Shown one piece after another: positions 11,337 through 23,200 of a stretch of 64,000 bases of DNA (position 1 is its first letter; every line of letters begins with the position of its first letter). The DNA is from Hymenochaete sp. R1 (Eukaryota; Basidiomycota; Agaricomycetes; Hymenochaetales; Hymenochaetaceae). The notes beneath the pieces are model-generated. The model was not told the origin of the DNA, searched no databases, and saw only the letters and a program-made list of their open reading frames with translations. The stretch is taken from positions 1 to 64,000 of the forward strand of contig JAFREE010000002.1 of the NCBI GenBank assembly GCA_019400425.1, read 5' to 3'. Made by a program: the position numbers and the translations under genes.

Positions 11337-13854
11337 ATGGACCTGCAAGGCTCCATCCTCAGTTGGGACGAGCATGAAGTCCACCTCTGGCTTTCAAAGC
11401 TTGGCTATCCACAGTACGAAGCCCCGATTCGTCGTACGTACCGATATAACACAATCTGCAGTTCCTATACCGACCCCTAACGCCTTGCACTTGCAGTACA
11501 TCATATTTCTGGTGACATTCTGGCTCAGCTTGATGCAGAGACTCTCAAGGAGATAGGCATTACCACTGTCGGCCAACGACTTCAAATTCTCAAATCTGTT
11601 TACCAAATAAAGCTCCTCCACGGTGTTGAGATAGAACCTGGCCATTATATCCCGCCTTGTAAGTGCCCTGTAATGAGGATGGGCTGAGTCTATTTACGTG
11701 CGATTTATACAGCCGAACTTGATTCCCTTGAGGAGCCAATGACTGTAAATAGGCTGCACGATATCGTAAAGGATCAAAGTGCGTCATTTACCCTTGCCAG
11801 CGGCCTGATTGTTTTCGAACCTCAGGAGTCTTACAACACTACCATCCAGGCGACCGTTTACGTTTAATTGAAGAAGATAACAAGAGGTTAAATGAGCACC
11901 TTGGACAAGTCTCTGAAGAGCTAATGAGAGCAACGCAAAATAGAGCGGGCCCGGTACGTCTTCGTGTGAATGTGCTAGGCGCAGCGACCTTGATCTAATG
12001 ACGATGGAACAGAGTGATGATCGAACGCTGCGCAAACAGCCGTCATTCAAACTGGCATTCAGAAATGCGCGGTCACCGACAAGACCAGAACAAACCCCTG
12101 TGCAAACAGAGTCTCCGCACCCTTCACCTCAGAGGTCAGACTACGAACTCACGAACAACCGTGGGCAACCGCCGCCACCTTACCATTCACAATACGACCG
12201 AGGCGGACCATCGAGGCAGGGAAGTTATGGTACTTCGTCATCCGCGACTCCTGACACTGCCAACACGCTCGTGAGTCAGACGAGCCGGCAGCTCACCGCG
12301 AGGCCGGATCCACCGCCTGCGAACCCCCCATCGAGTATCAGCACGTCCTCCGACAATCTAAAGAGCTTCAAAGTCAGCCTGGAAGACCCTGCTTGGAAAG
12401 TGCTTCCAGCGGCTCTCAAGAAATATAAGATCAACAACGATGACTGGCAAAACTATGCGATGTTTATTTGTTACGGACAGACCGGTACGTCTCACGTTTG
12501 GTTTTTAAAACTCGGTGAACCGAAAGAACTCAACAAATCCACACAAAGAGCGATGCCTAAGTTACGATGAAAAACCTCTCCTTCTTTTCCAGAAGCTCAA
12601 GGATGCAAAAAAGAACCCTGTCTTCATGCTTAAACATATAAAGGATATTCGTTCGCCCATTGCGGTTGCACAGCAAAAGCATGCCGCACGCAAGGCATCA
12701 GAAGTTTCGCCGTCGAATAGACCATCGGGTCATAATAGAACCACGTCGAGGCCAACGAAACTCAACACGTCTACTCTTCCTAATCCAACGAATGGTCAAG
12801 GTGGATGGCCAGAAATGACGTCACCATCGACAGAGCAGAAAGATAAACTGGATGAGCTAGGAGGGGATGGGAAGAATCGCAGTCTCGTGAATGGCCACGA
12901 AGCACCGCCAGTCGGAAGCATGTCCGCAGACGGTGGAAATGCCGAAGCGTCCTCAAGTGTACTTCGACAGGAGACGGTCAGCACGGGCATATCGTACGCT
13001 GTAGCAATCTACCCTTACATGGCCGAGCAAGAAGATGAGTTTGACGTTGTCGTGTATGTTATGTCTCCTCGCTTTTTCTACTACCTAAGTTACGCGTTTC
13101 TCAACGTTGCTCTAGCGGCGATACATTTATTATACTTTCTAGGGCGAGGGGATGGTGGGTTGTACAGCGCGACCCATCTGGTAACGGAGTCGTGGACACC
13201 GACACGAGCAAGCAAGGATGGGTACCAGCAGGTTGTCTTCTTGAAACAAACGTACCGGTCGCATCCGCTATTGCCGAAGCAAATGCAACGCGCACATCAG
13301 CGAATGGCTCACCTCCTCCGTCGCCTGCCTCTAGGACACCGATTTTACCGCTCAGCATCTTGTCAACGAGTTTTCCCGGCATTGCCTTGATGGACTACAG
13401 AAAGAAAGGTGATGAGGAGCTAGATTTATCGAAAGATGATCTTTTGCGAGTTTTCAAACGTTATAACCATTGGTCATATGTAAGTTTTTGTGAGCGAAGC
13501 GTATCTCACTGGTTTACGAAAATCTCTTTTATAGGCGGTTAAAGAGGAAGGTGGTGATCGGGGCTGGGTGCCTGTGAGTTTCAGAACCTTATGTTAAATA
13601 CATTTTTGTTGACGAGTGTTTTATTTCAGTCGTGGTTCATCGGAAAAGTCACCAGCATTGGACAAGTTCCTTCAACACCCTCAACAGCCACAGCTCCTAA
13701 TGGGTCGAACGGACCAAATGTACCTCTCGACTCCTTTAGGTATGCAACACCAGACGGGATTACACCTCCTGGATCGATTGGAAACCAAGTTTCGCCTATG
13801 TCTTCCGCTTTTCCGGCTCCTTCAAGTTCGCATCAACGACCAGCTATGGTGTAA
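11337..13854 (+). CDS. STE50: Ste50-like MAPK adaptor: SAM, Ras-association and two SH3 domains
   Basis: The start ATG at 11337 (MDLQGSILSWDEHEVHLWLS) opens a SAM domain that continues after an intron as HHISGDILAQLDAETLKEIG and ITTVGQRLQILKSVYQI. A coiled stretch (HEELRLIEEDNKRLNEH-like) and a Ser/Pro linker follow. The Ras-association domain comes next with FKVSLEDPAWKVLPAALKKY, NNDDWQNYAMFICYG and LFQKLKDAKKNPVFMLKHI. Two SH3 domains close the protein: one around YAVAIYPYMAEQEDEFDVV to GWVPAGCLLE (about 12990-13250), the second around IALMDYRKKGDEELDLSKDD to DRGWVPSWFIG (13380-13640). Yeast Ste50 links Ste11 MAPKKK to Cdc42/Opy2 in mating, filamentation and osmotic pathways. The added SH3 domains are the basidiomycete form. 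The tail after SH3-2 is Ser/Pro-rich and ends HQRPAMV. Confidence 0.9.
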
Positions 13855-14477
13855 TAGGAGCAAGCGACGGATTGCTTGCCTCGCTTTTGCAATACGTTTT
13901 TCTGGGGTCGCACATCGTCTTCCTTAACTCATTCATTTTCTTTGCCTCGATTTTAATGCCTTCTTTCGTACCAAGTCGGTTTCATACTATCATCAAGAAT
14001 CTCTTCTCAACAAATCTCAATTTGGTAAGCCGCTGGCGCTGTATCATTATTATCTGTCGATTACCTTTCGTCATATAATTTTTCGACCATTCCTTAGGGC
14101 CGTATTTTTTTTCCGCCTGCCTATCTTTCTCGCATCCTTTTCGTCTCTTAATGGATCACTTTCCTTATCGGATACCGTCACGACATACAACCTCTTTCCC
14201 ATATACTATTTACGGCTCCCTTTCTGATCTTCACAGTGCTTATTCATTGCTATTCGGTATATACAGCTATGTGTACTTATTATAAACGCAACGGAAGAAA
14301 TTCTATTTCAATCGAAGACCGATTTGATTTATATTATTTACAATGATAAAGTTAATCTCCTTAACTGGTAACATAGGCGACGATCTCTGGCATTTCCAGT
14401 CGTCTCGTAAGTCGACTCGAACCAATACTCCGTCTTAGCCTCTATTCTTCAACCGCTTACTCTCATCCTAGGCGTCT
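13855..14477. other. Intergenic region between STE50 and PET117
   Basis: About 620 bases hold the 3' end of STE50 and the promoter of PET117. The sequence is AT-rich with several T-runs (for example 14085-14110). The short plus-strand frame at about 13870-14078 is hydrophobic only because of its T content and has no family features. Confidence 0.45.
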
Positions 14478-14808
14478 ATGAGCAAGGCCGCCAAATTTAC
14501 TCTCGCAGCGTCATTTGTATTTGCTGTCGGGACAATCGCTGGCGTTCATTACCTCCAACAAAGCGAACGAGAGGTTCGCTTGTTCCTTCTCCGCACCAGG
14601 TTCTTGCTTATTGACCTGACCTATACTGTTCCTGTAGACAATGTTCAAGGGAGTGTTACGAGATGACGAACGGCGGAGGGAGAAGATGAAACAGCGCGAG
14701 GGTGAACTGCTTGAGTCGCAACGGAAGAGGGAGCTTTACGAATCTGTGCAGAAAGTAGGCCAGAGTAGTGGCGTGGAGGCTTCGGCTCCCGCAGGAGCTT
14801 CGTGCTAA
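14478..14808 (+). CDS. PET117: Pet117-like cytochrome c oxidase assembly factor
   Basis: Two exons join across a 60-70 nt intron (QQSERE|TMFKGVLRDDERRRE). The product is about 90 residues: an N-terminal hydrophobic segment (KFTLAASFVFAVGTIAGVHY) near residues 5-24, then a charged helix with QREGELLESQRKRELYESVQ. This matches Pet117, a small mitochondrial protein required for cytochrome oxidase biogenesis, which works with Cox15 in heme A synthesis. Family members are about 70-110 residues. The tail (SSGVEASAPAGASC) is less conserved. The gene lies alone between STE50 and the DUF6533-like region. Confidence 0.88.
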
Positions 14809-15679
14809 ATACCATCGAATCTGATTTCAAACGGAACAAGGCAGGAGCTGCAGGGGCCTCAGGGCCTTGGTGCGTAACACACTCTGTTTTGACCAAACTA
14901 TTCCGCTTTTATAAGACAACAGTGCCGGTCTGCAAATATTTCAGCTTCACGTCCAAACTAATAAACTTCGTTGCTTCGTCAGTTTAAAGTGATCAGGACT
15001 CACTTAATATTGTTGTTTCTCGACTCATCGAAAGTACGAACACTGGTGCTCGATGTTCTACAGGATCATCGACGCTCGATCCGAAATATCTACCAACGCT
15101 AATACGATATTGATGATTGGAAATGGCACGGTATCATCGAAGTTTTGATCCTACTTCACCTTCAAAGCCAGCGTGTACATTTACCACTGGCAATGAGCCT
15201 ACCGAACTGCACTAGCAGCCGAATCTCCTACTATTCATACTAACTTGATTGACCTTCGCTGTCCTCCAAGCACCCTGATAAAATTGGGTGAAAAAGATGG
15301 GAGCCATAGGGGCTATTAGAAACGAGAGTTACTTGTATCTGGTTACACGAATCTTTACCATCCTCAAATACTGACCCTGGTGACCACCTTCCACTGCCTT
15401 GATCATGAATTATTGAATATGCCCATCGACAAATGGATGATTGGCAGCCGTTACGACGAGGGAACGAATCAAAATACCATCCGGCGCTATCCACAGATAT
15501 AAGCAACTGTTTGTTCGTTATTGCAATTGCTGGGGCTGACCGTCCGCTGACCGGATCATGATGTTCCTTACTTCAAGTCGTGAAGACCGAACGGTCTGGC
15601 TTTAGGACTGTCATAATGCAGGGTGCTCCCCATCTTTCATGTGAGTCATCGTTATGGAGATGTGCTTCGATGGTCTAAT
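14809..15679. other. Gene-free region downstream of PET117
   Basis: I find no recognisable gene on either strand over about 870 bases. Small open frames are scattered on both strands without conserved motifs. It borders the decayed DUF6533-like copy and may include more of its eroded sequence, but I cannot show this by eye. Confidence 0.4.
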
Positions 15680-16245
15680 CCCATTTTCATAGGTACGCAG
15701 TACAAGAACGAGGGATGAAGTCAAATATCTGACGACCTTCTCTCCGTTTGGTTTTATTCGAGATTGGCCAGGACAAGGTTACGAGTTGGATTGGGGTGAT
15801 TCCTGCTATCCTAACACCGATATTTTCAAAGATAAGTTCGTTTCCTGTGACATCAACGTATTCGGATTTGATGTGTATGTCTTTTCTTAACTTTGTCCCC
15901 ATTCCGTTTGAATCCTTCCTCGCACTGTTCGTTTGACTGAAAGCCAAGGAAAGCCTTCAATCGGCTTGTGCTACTTCCTTGACACTAAAAGCTTCAAGAC
16001 ATACATGTTTTCAGAGGCACACTCTCCTTACGTCGCTACATTTCAAGCGGGAGCCATCGTGTCATTCTGTGCGATGCGTGCCTACCTTCACGACCGTTGC
16101 AATTTCATAGATCTCGACGACAACGCCATCCTGATAATAAACTTTACCCTCGATGTTATCATTGATTACCCAGTGATCATGGATTCTCCCATGGGTTTGC
16201 TACCGCTGATATTGGGTGGAGACCATCAAAAACCGAGTACATAAA
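15680..16245 (+). pseudogene. Decayed copy of the neighbouring DUF6533-like membrane protein gene
   Basis: Fragments match the intact-looking gene just downstream. RDEVKYLTTF at about 15712-15740 resembles the NDEVKYVW motif of the neighbour. SPYVATFQAGAIVSFCAMRAY at about 16025-16085 resembles FPYDVTFYAGAVVSLSAM of the neighbour, and INFTLDVI resembles GTFIVLDVI. The DNA under the second match is also visibly alike. The fragments lie in the same order but are separated by stops and frame changes, and no start or C-terminus is seen. I infer a local tandem duplication followed by decay. An alternative is a divergent functional gene whose exons I have failed to join. Confidence 0.45.
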
Positions 16246-16316
16246 TTCACCGCCGACATCTTCATTACAGTCAAACACCCCGTCTCTTCCTTATCCTCCC
16301 CTCTCCAGTCTCCCGT

Positions 16317-18171
16317 ATGGCATCAGGAGAGATCGTCAAATATGAAGATACGACGCTTCTGGTTGGGGCCATTGTGAGCGCATACCTATCAGGTTCGTTT
16401 ATCCTGGCCTGTCTTTTCTATGCTTAACTTACCCAGACCTCTTAGTCACAATCCTTACCATGACCGTGTATAACTGTCGTAAGTCCTTCGAGAAAAGTTT
16501 TACCAAGCCTTTTCCAATCCCTTTGTACAGTTCTCTGTCTGAATGATGAAGTAAGACACAAATCATGTCCTTCTTTCTTATAGGATATTCAAAAAATTTC
16601 AGGTTAAATATGTTTGGGTGAGACTTCCGTCTGTTTATCTGTGCTCCTACCTTAGGATTCCAGAGTCCAGGCGCCCTGGCTTCGGATCTGTAATATATGT
16701 TGTGGGGCGATATTTGTCTCTCGCAATCATTGTGTAAGTCATTCATCGTCATTTATTAATTTTGCAGCCCTTTTGAGAAATAGTGATTTGGCAGTTACGC
16801 GGTATGCAGAAGTAGGAATTATGCATTTCTTCACGATTATATATGTACAATCTAACATTATTTAATCTTACTTAAAGGTGGGTTCGACTTAGGGTATGAA
16901 TCGGACCGCACTGGTTCCTGTTTAGTATCTGGTACCGGGGATGTAAAGGATCAGTCTTATCCATGTGTAAATGACATACTTGAACACGATAAGTACGCCT
17001 CCCATCGTCATTCTGCCGAATCTCGTTGTCTAAAGCCTTTCTTATATGATACGCTGCAATAGACGAGGCAAGTCAGACAGGGAAACTCATGCAAAATCAT
17101 GGAGGCGTTGTTATTCACGCTCCGATGCGTTATAGAAAGCCAATTCCCTTACGATGTCACATTTTATGCCGGAGCGGTTGTGTCGCTCTCTGCAATGGGT
17201 GTGTAGCGTCGCTCAATTCACATTTTACGCCCACTAACCTCTATAATTGATAATTATTTGCAGTGCTGCTTCAACTCCGTACATATGCATTATACGAGGA
17301 AAGACGAGCCGTCCTGGGCACATTTATCGTACTGGATGTTATCGCATCCATAGCGTTCATCGTTGAAGTCACGGCTCTCAGTAGTGAGTGCAAATCTCTT
17401 TCACGAGTGACATGAAGCTCTTTAAATCCAAATTACATCCGAATCGAAAGAATACGTCGCTTCTTTTGGAGGCGCGACCGGAGTTGTAATAAGCCGGGCA
17501 GCTTGGTGGTCTCTCTTCGGCTCTCCAGACCCGGACGGAAGGGATTCAGGTGTGTCGAGCTACACGCCCCTTTTTTGGGCACCGTTCTTTTTCAACGAAT
17601 CCGTTACGTTCTTCCTCGTCTTGAGAAAATCGTGGCAAAGCTTTCAAACCTCCTTTTCGCTGTCAAAAAGTCGGGCATCGCAAGGTCGAGTCAGGCTGAA
17701 TTTGGCCAGCATAATCATGAGGGACAACCTCATCTATTTCTTTGTGTGAGATTCATCCTCGACCGTCTCTTTTTTTTCTTCCGGCTGACTTCGTCTAGCA
17801 TTTTCATTGTTTACCTGCTCGCATTCTTAATGATCCTCAACCGAAAATTAGTTCGTATTTGTTTCTAATAATCGCATTTCAATGGCCGCGTCTGTTAACA
17901 AATTTAAAAGGAAGTAGCATTTGGTGATACGCATTTGCTCGCCTCTGTCGCAATCTCGGGCATCCTAGCTCCTAATCTCTATCTAAACCTCAAAAAGAGC
18001 TTCTACGAAGATCGGTATGACGGCATACTTCCGGACAAAGCAACGATATCGACAATGGAGTTTCATGACTGCCCAAATGAGACGACACATTCAGCGACAA
18101 TCTCAGTCCAAGTATATAGCGACGAGTCAGAGAGGGACGAAGGAATACGAAGTCAAGACCAGAGGGGCTAG
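16317..18171 (+). CDS. DUF6533-like multi-pass membrane protein
   Basis: Many short exons separated by small introns encode a hydrophobic protein. It starts MASGEIVKYEDTTLLVGAIV. The next exons read LLVTILTMTVYNCLLCLNDE and VKYVW, then RRPGFGSVIYVVGRYLSLAI, which together look like the DUF6533 signature (DEVKYVW...RY). Later segments are YDVTFYAGAVVSLSA, LLQLRTYALYEERRAVLGTF, EYVASFGGATGVVISRAAWW and FFFNESVTFFLVLRKSW, with the last membrane span near ILAPNLYLNLKKSFYEDRYD. The C-terminal 50 residues are cytoplasmic-looking and acidic. Such proteins are abundant and expanded in Agaricomycetes; their function is unknown. A 38-nt candidate intron at about 16620-16657 breaks the frame if removed, so I read through it. 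Exons between 16740 and 17140 are uncertain. Confidence 0.65.
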
Positions 18172-18567
18172 CAGATTCTAGGAACATTTTTCATGCATTG
18201 GTATGCATGACTAGTAAATCAAGTCCACTTGCATTGAAAACCTGTATTGTCTAATTTAGCGTGATATGCACTTTAAATTACCCACCTCGAAACGTACGTA
18301 TGTTATCCATGTACACCTTATATGAAGAATAATAGTATCTCAATCGGTTCACCTGTAATGTCAAAGCCTTAGTCATCGGTAAAGCTGACTTTGCATGCGC
18401 GCAAGGTCTACATTATTATTTGCTGCCCAGAATCTAGGGTATATTGAATGATTATCAAAACAAGCCGTGTCAATACAAGATATCCGCAAAGCTCCATCCA
18501 TAGAAGCCAATATAGCTTGTCAGCAGATGTGCGTGATATGAACCAGTGAACCCGAACCACCAGACCC
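18172..18567. other. Convergent 3' intergenic region
   Basis: About 400 AT-rich bases lie between the convergent ends of the DUF6533-like gene and the coiled-coil protein gene. They must hold both polyadenylation regions. I see no gene or repeat here. Confidence 0.45.
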
Positions 18568-19968
18568 TCACGAACGGGTCATAATCGCTTGAGTCTTCAT
18601 TCCTGCGTCAGCCAATGCAAGTTCAAACGCCTTCAGGTGCCCCTCGACGACCCTCCGTGAATCGGTACGTTTTGTGCCCGTAGCTCGAGGTGGACTGCCC
18701 ATCGAAGCCGCATCGTCATCTGGTAGACCAGCCTCCCACCGCTCAATCCTGACCCGGCTCCTCTCGGCACTGTCCCAGTCCGCTCGCCATCCACCCAATT
18801 TGTTCTTCAACGCCCGAATCTTCCGTCCAGCATCCGCAGTTGCTGCACTGTTTACTTGGGCATGCTCTGACATAGCAGTAAGAGAACTCGCAAGAGACGT
18901 TGTTAGGGTTCGCATGTGCACGAGTTGTGGTATGAGGGTTGGTACCGTCGGGGGACCGGTTAAAGGCGGTGGTACCAAGAATGAGTCTTTCATCGGTGTT
19001 GTAGGGTCGCCTTCCTCGTCCGACGAGTCGTCGTTGCCTAGAATACGCTCGTCCGGATCTGTTTCCCAGTCGGTCGACGAATGTCGTCTGTGATCGCGCT
19101 CGCCCTCACGTACATCAGTTGCGATTCCCCCTGAGGGCTTCGAACCCTCCGACACTCGAACGGCGTCCCCAAGCCCGTCTATCTTCTCCAAAGCATCCAA
19201 CCGCCCAAGAACCTCGTTCCCGTTGATATCGCCTGCAATCTTCCTAAACTCCCTTTCACATTCCAGCAGCTCCCGTACCTGCCCCTCCCGATCCCGGATA
19301 GTGTCGTTTATATGCCTGATTACGTCTGATGCAAACTTCTCTATGGATGGCTGAGACGATGAGTAGTGAGATTGGAAGTCTGCGTCGAGCCGTCGTAGTT
19401 GTGAAAGGAATTTGTCTGTAGACTCCAGATCCTTCGATAGCTTGTCCATTGGGTCTTCTGTGTACTGCGCCTTCGATGACTCCTTTCGTCTCCTTGCAGG
19501 ACTCGGGCTACCAAAACGACTCGCACGGTCGTCTTCTTCAGGCTGCTCGACATCGATGCTCGGAGTCATCGCAGACGCAAAATCGCCATCGTTCCCACTC
19601 ATTTCACCCGCCAAAGACTGCGCCTCGCTGATACCCTCCTCCCCCATCGCCGCCTGTCCCTGTTCTTCGTCAATCCCCTCTGCACCTTCGTCGAACTCGA
19701 TCCCAAACTCTTCCTGCAGCATCTTCGACCCCGCACTCGGCTCAGGCATCAACGCCACCGCCAGTTCATGCGCAAGCGAGTGTATCCCAGAGCCCGATCC
19801 CGAACCTGCACCACCGTCATCGCCGCCCTCGAGCTCGAGTATGGATTTCCGGCCTTTGGGCGACGCGCCTGCAGAAACGCGCCTGTTTTTCGTTTGCGGT
19901 GCGAGGAAGTTATTGGGGTTTGGACTTCCGCCGTTGAAAAAAGTGTTCTCTTTGCTTGAGCGAGACAT
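18568..19968 (-). CDS. Uncharacterised intronless acidic/coiled-coil protein
   Basis: A single uninterrupted frame gives about 466 residues starting MSRSSKENTFFNGGSP; another in-frame ATG lies upstream at 20001. The N-terminal third is low-complexity with a Gly/Ser run and acidic stretches. A helical segment with heptad character follows (DPMDKLSKDLESTDKFLSQL and EKFASDVIRHINDTIRDREG), then an acidic linker with SSDEEGDPTTPM. A second helical segment near the C-terminus includes LVHMRTLTTSLASSLTAMSE, AGRKIRALKNKLGGWRADW and VVEGHLKAFELALADAGMKT. The absence of introns is unusual for a gene this long here. SSDEEGDPTTP looks like a CK2/CDK phosphorylation site. I do not recognise the family. 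Confidence 0.75.
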   Translation of the reverse strand: MSRSSKENTFFNGGSPNPNNFLAPQTKNRRVSAGASPKGRKSILELEGGDDGGAGSGSGSGIHSLAHELAVALMPEPSAGSKMLQEEFGIEFDEGAEGIDEEQGQAAMGEEGISEAQSLAGEMSGNDGDFASAMTPSIDVEQPEEDDRASRFGSPSPARRRKESSKAQYTEDPMDKLSKDLESTDKFLSQLRRLDADFQSHYSSSQPSIEKFASDVIRHINDTIRDREGQVRELLECEREFRKIAGDINGNEVLGRLDALEKIDGLGDAVRVSEGSKPSGGIATDVREGERDHRRHSSTDWETDPDERILGNDDSSDEEGDPTTPMKDSFLVPPPLTGPPTVPTLIPQLVHMRTLTTSLASSLTAMSEHAQVNSAATADAGRKIRALKNKLGGWRADWDSAERSRVRIERWEAGLPDDDAASMGSPPRATGTKRTDSRRVVEGHLKAFELALADAGMKTQAIMTRS

Positions 19969-20201
19969 GATGAATTGAGGAAGATGGAGGGAGAGGAGCA
20001 AGGCGTGGAATGCCCCCCTTTGAACGGTGGTGGGTAGTGGTCAGGTAAGCGTCAGAACTGGAAATTAGGCGCGACGCGACGTGGCTTCTTTGTAACCATA
20101 ACGGCCGTAAACATATCTCCCAAAATTCAAAAGACAAGACTAGTGTATCCAAAATAAATTACAGTCTGTAGTACATGGGCATCACATCACATCTGAGTAT
20201 T

Positions 20202-23200
20202 CTATCTAGCTTCCCACAACACCTCGGAATCACGCGGATGTTCAGCGCGTTCATTTTTACTCAAGTGTCCCACAAAAGGAACGTCTGCAGTGAGCAGCGA
20301 AATGGCATCGGACCTCGTAATCAATCCTTCCAACTGCCCATGACGCGTGATACAGATTTGTCGCAAGTTCTGAAGCGGGAGCATTAAGCACTCAGTTGGA
20401 CTGGTAGAATGAATGCCCTTACCATTCGTTGGAACATCTTGATAACTAGTTCTTGGGGAACCTCTCTCCGCAGCTGGATGACGGAATCATCCAGGAGAGT
20501 AGATAAATTAATCTGCACCGAGTCGCTCGAGTGACGATCAAATGAAATGACTCTGCCGGAACGTTCGTTTTCATGTTGAGCAGCTGCTGATAAATAAGTT
20601 CAATCCACTACTGTTCACAATTATTTTGTTCACGAACCTAAAGCAGCCTTCAGCTTGGACTTCGAGACGTATCCGAGCAGTTGCTTAGCAGCGTCAATGA
20701 CGGGGTATCCATGAAAATCGTACGATTCGACCAAAAGACCTGCGCATATTAAGCTCAAGGTCACTCTTCTTCAGATAAGTCAGCATAAATCATACCCAGT
20801 TGTTCCACAGTCGAAACTCCAGAAGCAACTACAGAAAGTCGTTCGTAGGGTATCATTAAAGATGAAGCGGTCTCTCCATGATCACGATACTCTGCTGTTG
20901 GGAGCCAGGGGTACTTGTGTAGGGCGATCCACGCCGTGTAGATGCCTTCTTTCCCTAAAGCATCTCCCACCCATTTGGATACCATGACTGAAATCATTAT
21001 GGGGAGGACATGAGAGAGAGCACCTGTGAGCTAGGAGCCGGATGTCAGTGGGACATCTCAACGGGAGAAGTTTGCTCGATATACCTCAAAGAGAATTACG
21101 ACGAGAGAAACTATCGGATTTTACGTCAGTCACAGTTAAATTGAAAATAAAATGACCCTGTAGCATACTCGTCATTCTAGTCACTCCACCCAACATGGCC
21201 GAAGCGCCAATAACAGCATAGAAACCGGGATTGATGCATTGCGCAGCCGGATCAGGAGGACAGGCCGTAAATACCCATAACTCTGGATATGACCGATGTA
21301 GGCTCTGTCTGAGATATGGGATATGATATCAGTCTCGTGTATGGGACATCTGTTGTCCAATACTTACACAATCAGGCCGACAGCACGCCCCAAGCATGCG
21401 CCAATGGCGATCGTTGGTAAGAAAATCCCAGCGGGGACCTTGCATTGCGAGAATCAATTTTAGGGCAACAGAGATGGTTATACCAGGAAACTGACCATCA
21501 TTCCAAACGTCCAGGCAGTCAGGCCTAATTTTATTGCGGCGGTCAGTATGAGCAAAAATACATTTTCTACGAGAGCGTTCGGGCTTCAGGAGCATCAGCT
21601 TGTAATTGTGAGTATATCATCGATCTATCGTACTTGCATAGTCCATGGAAGTCGCCTTTCGATAGATCGCATTCCAGGAAAAGATTTGATACGAGCTCCG
21701 ACGTTTGTACCCTGAAATGAATGTGATAACACGCCATAACGGAATTTACGGAAATTATACCTTAGGAAGACGACCTGAGAGAAATGACTTAATGGTTCGC
21801 CTTGAATGGTCCATAAAATCAGTACAACTCACTAGGTAACTAATGCAGCCTGTTATAGCGGTCACCCCTACAACTTCGAGGATTGGGTGGTCACCGATAT
21901 AGTTGCTCTGGCGGTAAACTGCAGCATTGACATTAAGTCGAATGAGTAAAGACCCCAGGACACCCTTGGTTAATGTGAGCCAATCATTTCCTGTGTATAA
22001 CAGTAGACATACCCCAAGAACGCTCAAGAGCAGCCATGGTGCCTGTTAAATTATTCATAAGCATTCTATCAACAATATTAAGATCTTCGAACCATACAAG
22101 TTCAAACGCCCTCCACGTGTCACTCCCACTCGTCACTTCAAACAGCACAAGCTTCGACGTCCCGAATGGGTCAACGTATTGCAACGACACCGCCGCAATC
22201 ACTGACGTGACGAAGCCACGCCAGATAACATCGGAGTCGTTAGCAAACGTGTCAAGTTCCTCGAGGCCAAAGAGGACGCCACCAAGGGGGCTACCAAAGG
22301 CAACGCTGATGCCGGCGGCGGCAGCGGAAGCAAGGAGACGACGTTTGGTCGCTGAAGGAAACATTTTGTCAATGGTTAAGCGCAGAAAGGAAGCAAAATT
22401 AAGGTGAACCTTCGTTCGAGATGTACTTCCTGAACATCTTCGAGAGGAGGAACGCCATGCAACAAGAAACGTGCACAAGAGGACCCTGATAATCAATGCG
22501 GTCAACATTGATCAAGAGCCCAATATCAAGAGTTTATTCCTACTTCTTTGCCTAGAGATAGGCCGGAAGCAACAGCGAGAACAAGACCGAGAGATTTTAT
22601 GAGAAGGGTCCAAGGACCAAGGAACTCATCAAAGACATAACCACTGAGAATCTATTTTTTTTCAGGCGTCAGGAACAATCGTGCAAAAAGGTAATATGAA
22701 ACTAGCTCACAGCTTTGATCTCCGGTACTTTATACGCTTATGTCAGAAAGACCTGGATGTGTTGAATGAAGGCAGGTCAACTTACTGCCTGTGTGAAATG
22801 CGCTGCATAATGTCGTGGTTGAGCATCCAGCGAAATCCAATGAGTGCAAATACTCACTATGGCGCATAGAAGAGAACCAGGAATGCTGCACTGCTTGAAA
22901 ACGCAATCTTTAGAAAACCATGCGTCAATAACGACAAAAGGAACATTGCTGAAGACGAGAGACGAACTGCAAGGGTGATATAGATAGTCGACTGTAATAG
23001 AGAGGACAGGAAGATGGATTTAACGCCTAACCACTGACTCCACGTTAACCAGTCCGTACAGACTTCCCCCGCTTTTGCCAAAAGTAGACAAAGAACTTCA
23101 ATTACATACTCAAACATGCAATTAGACGCTCACCGTCATATCCGCTGCAGCAGGAAACCTGATTATACAAAAACCCGTACGCACAGCGACCCTCCCGCAA

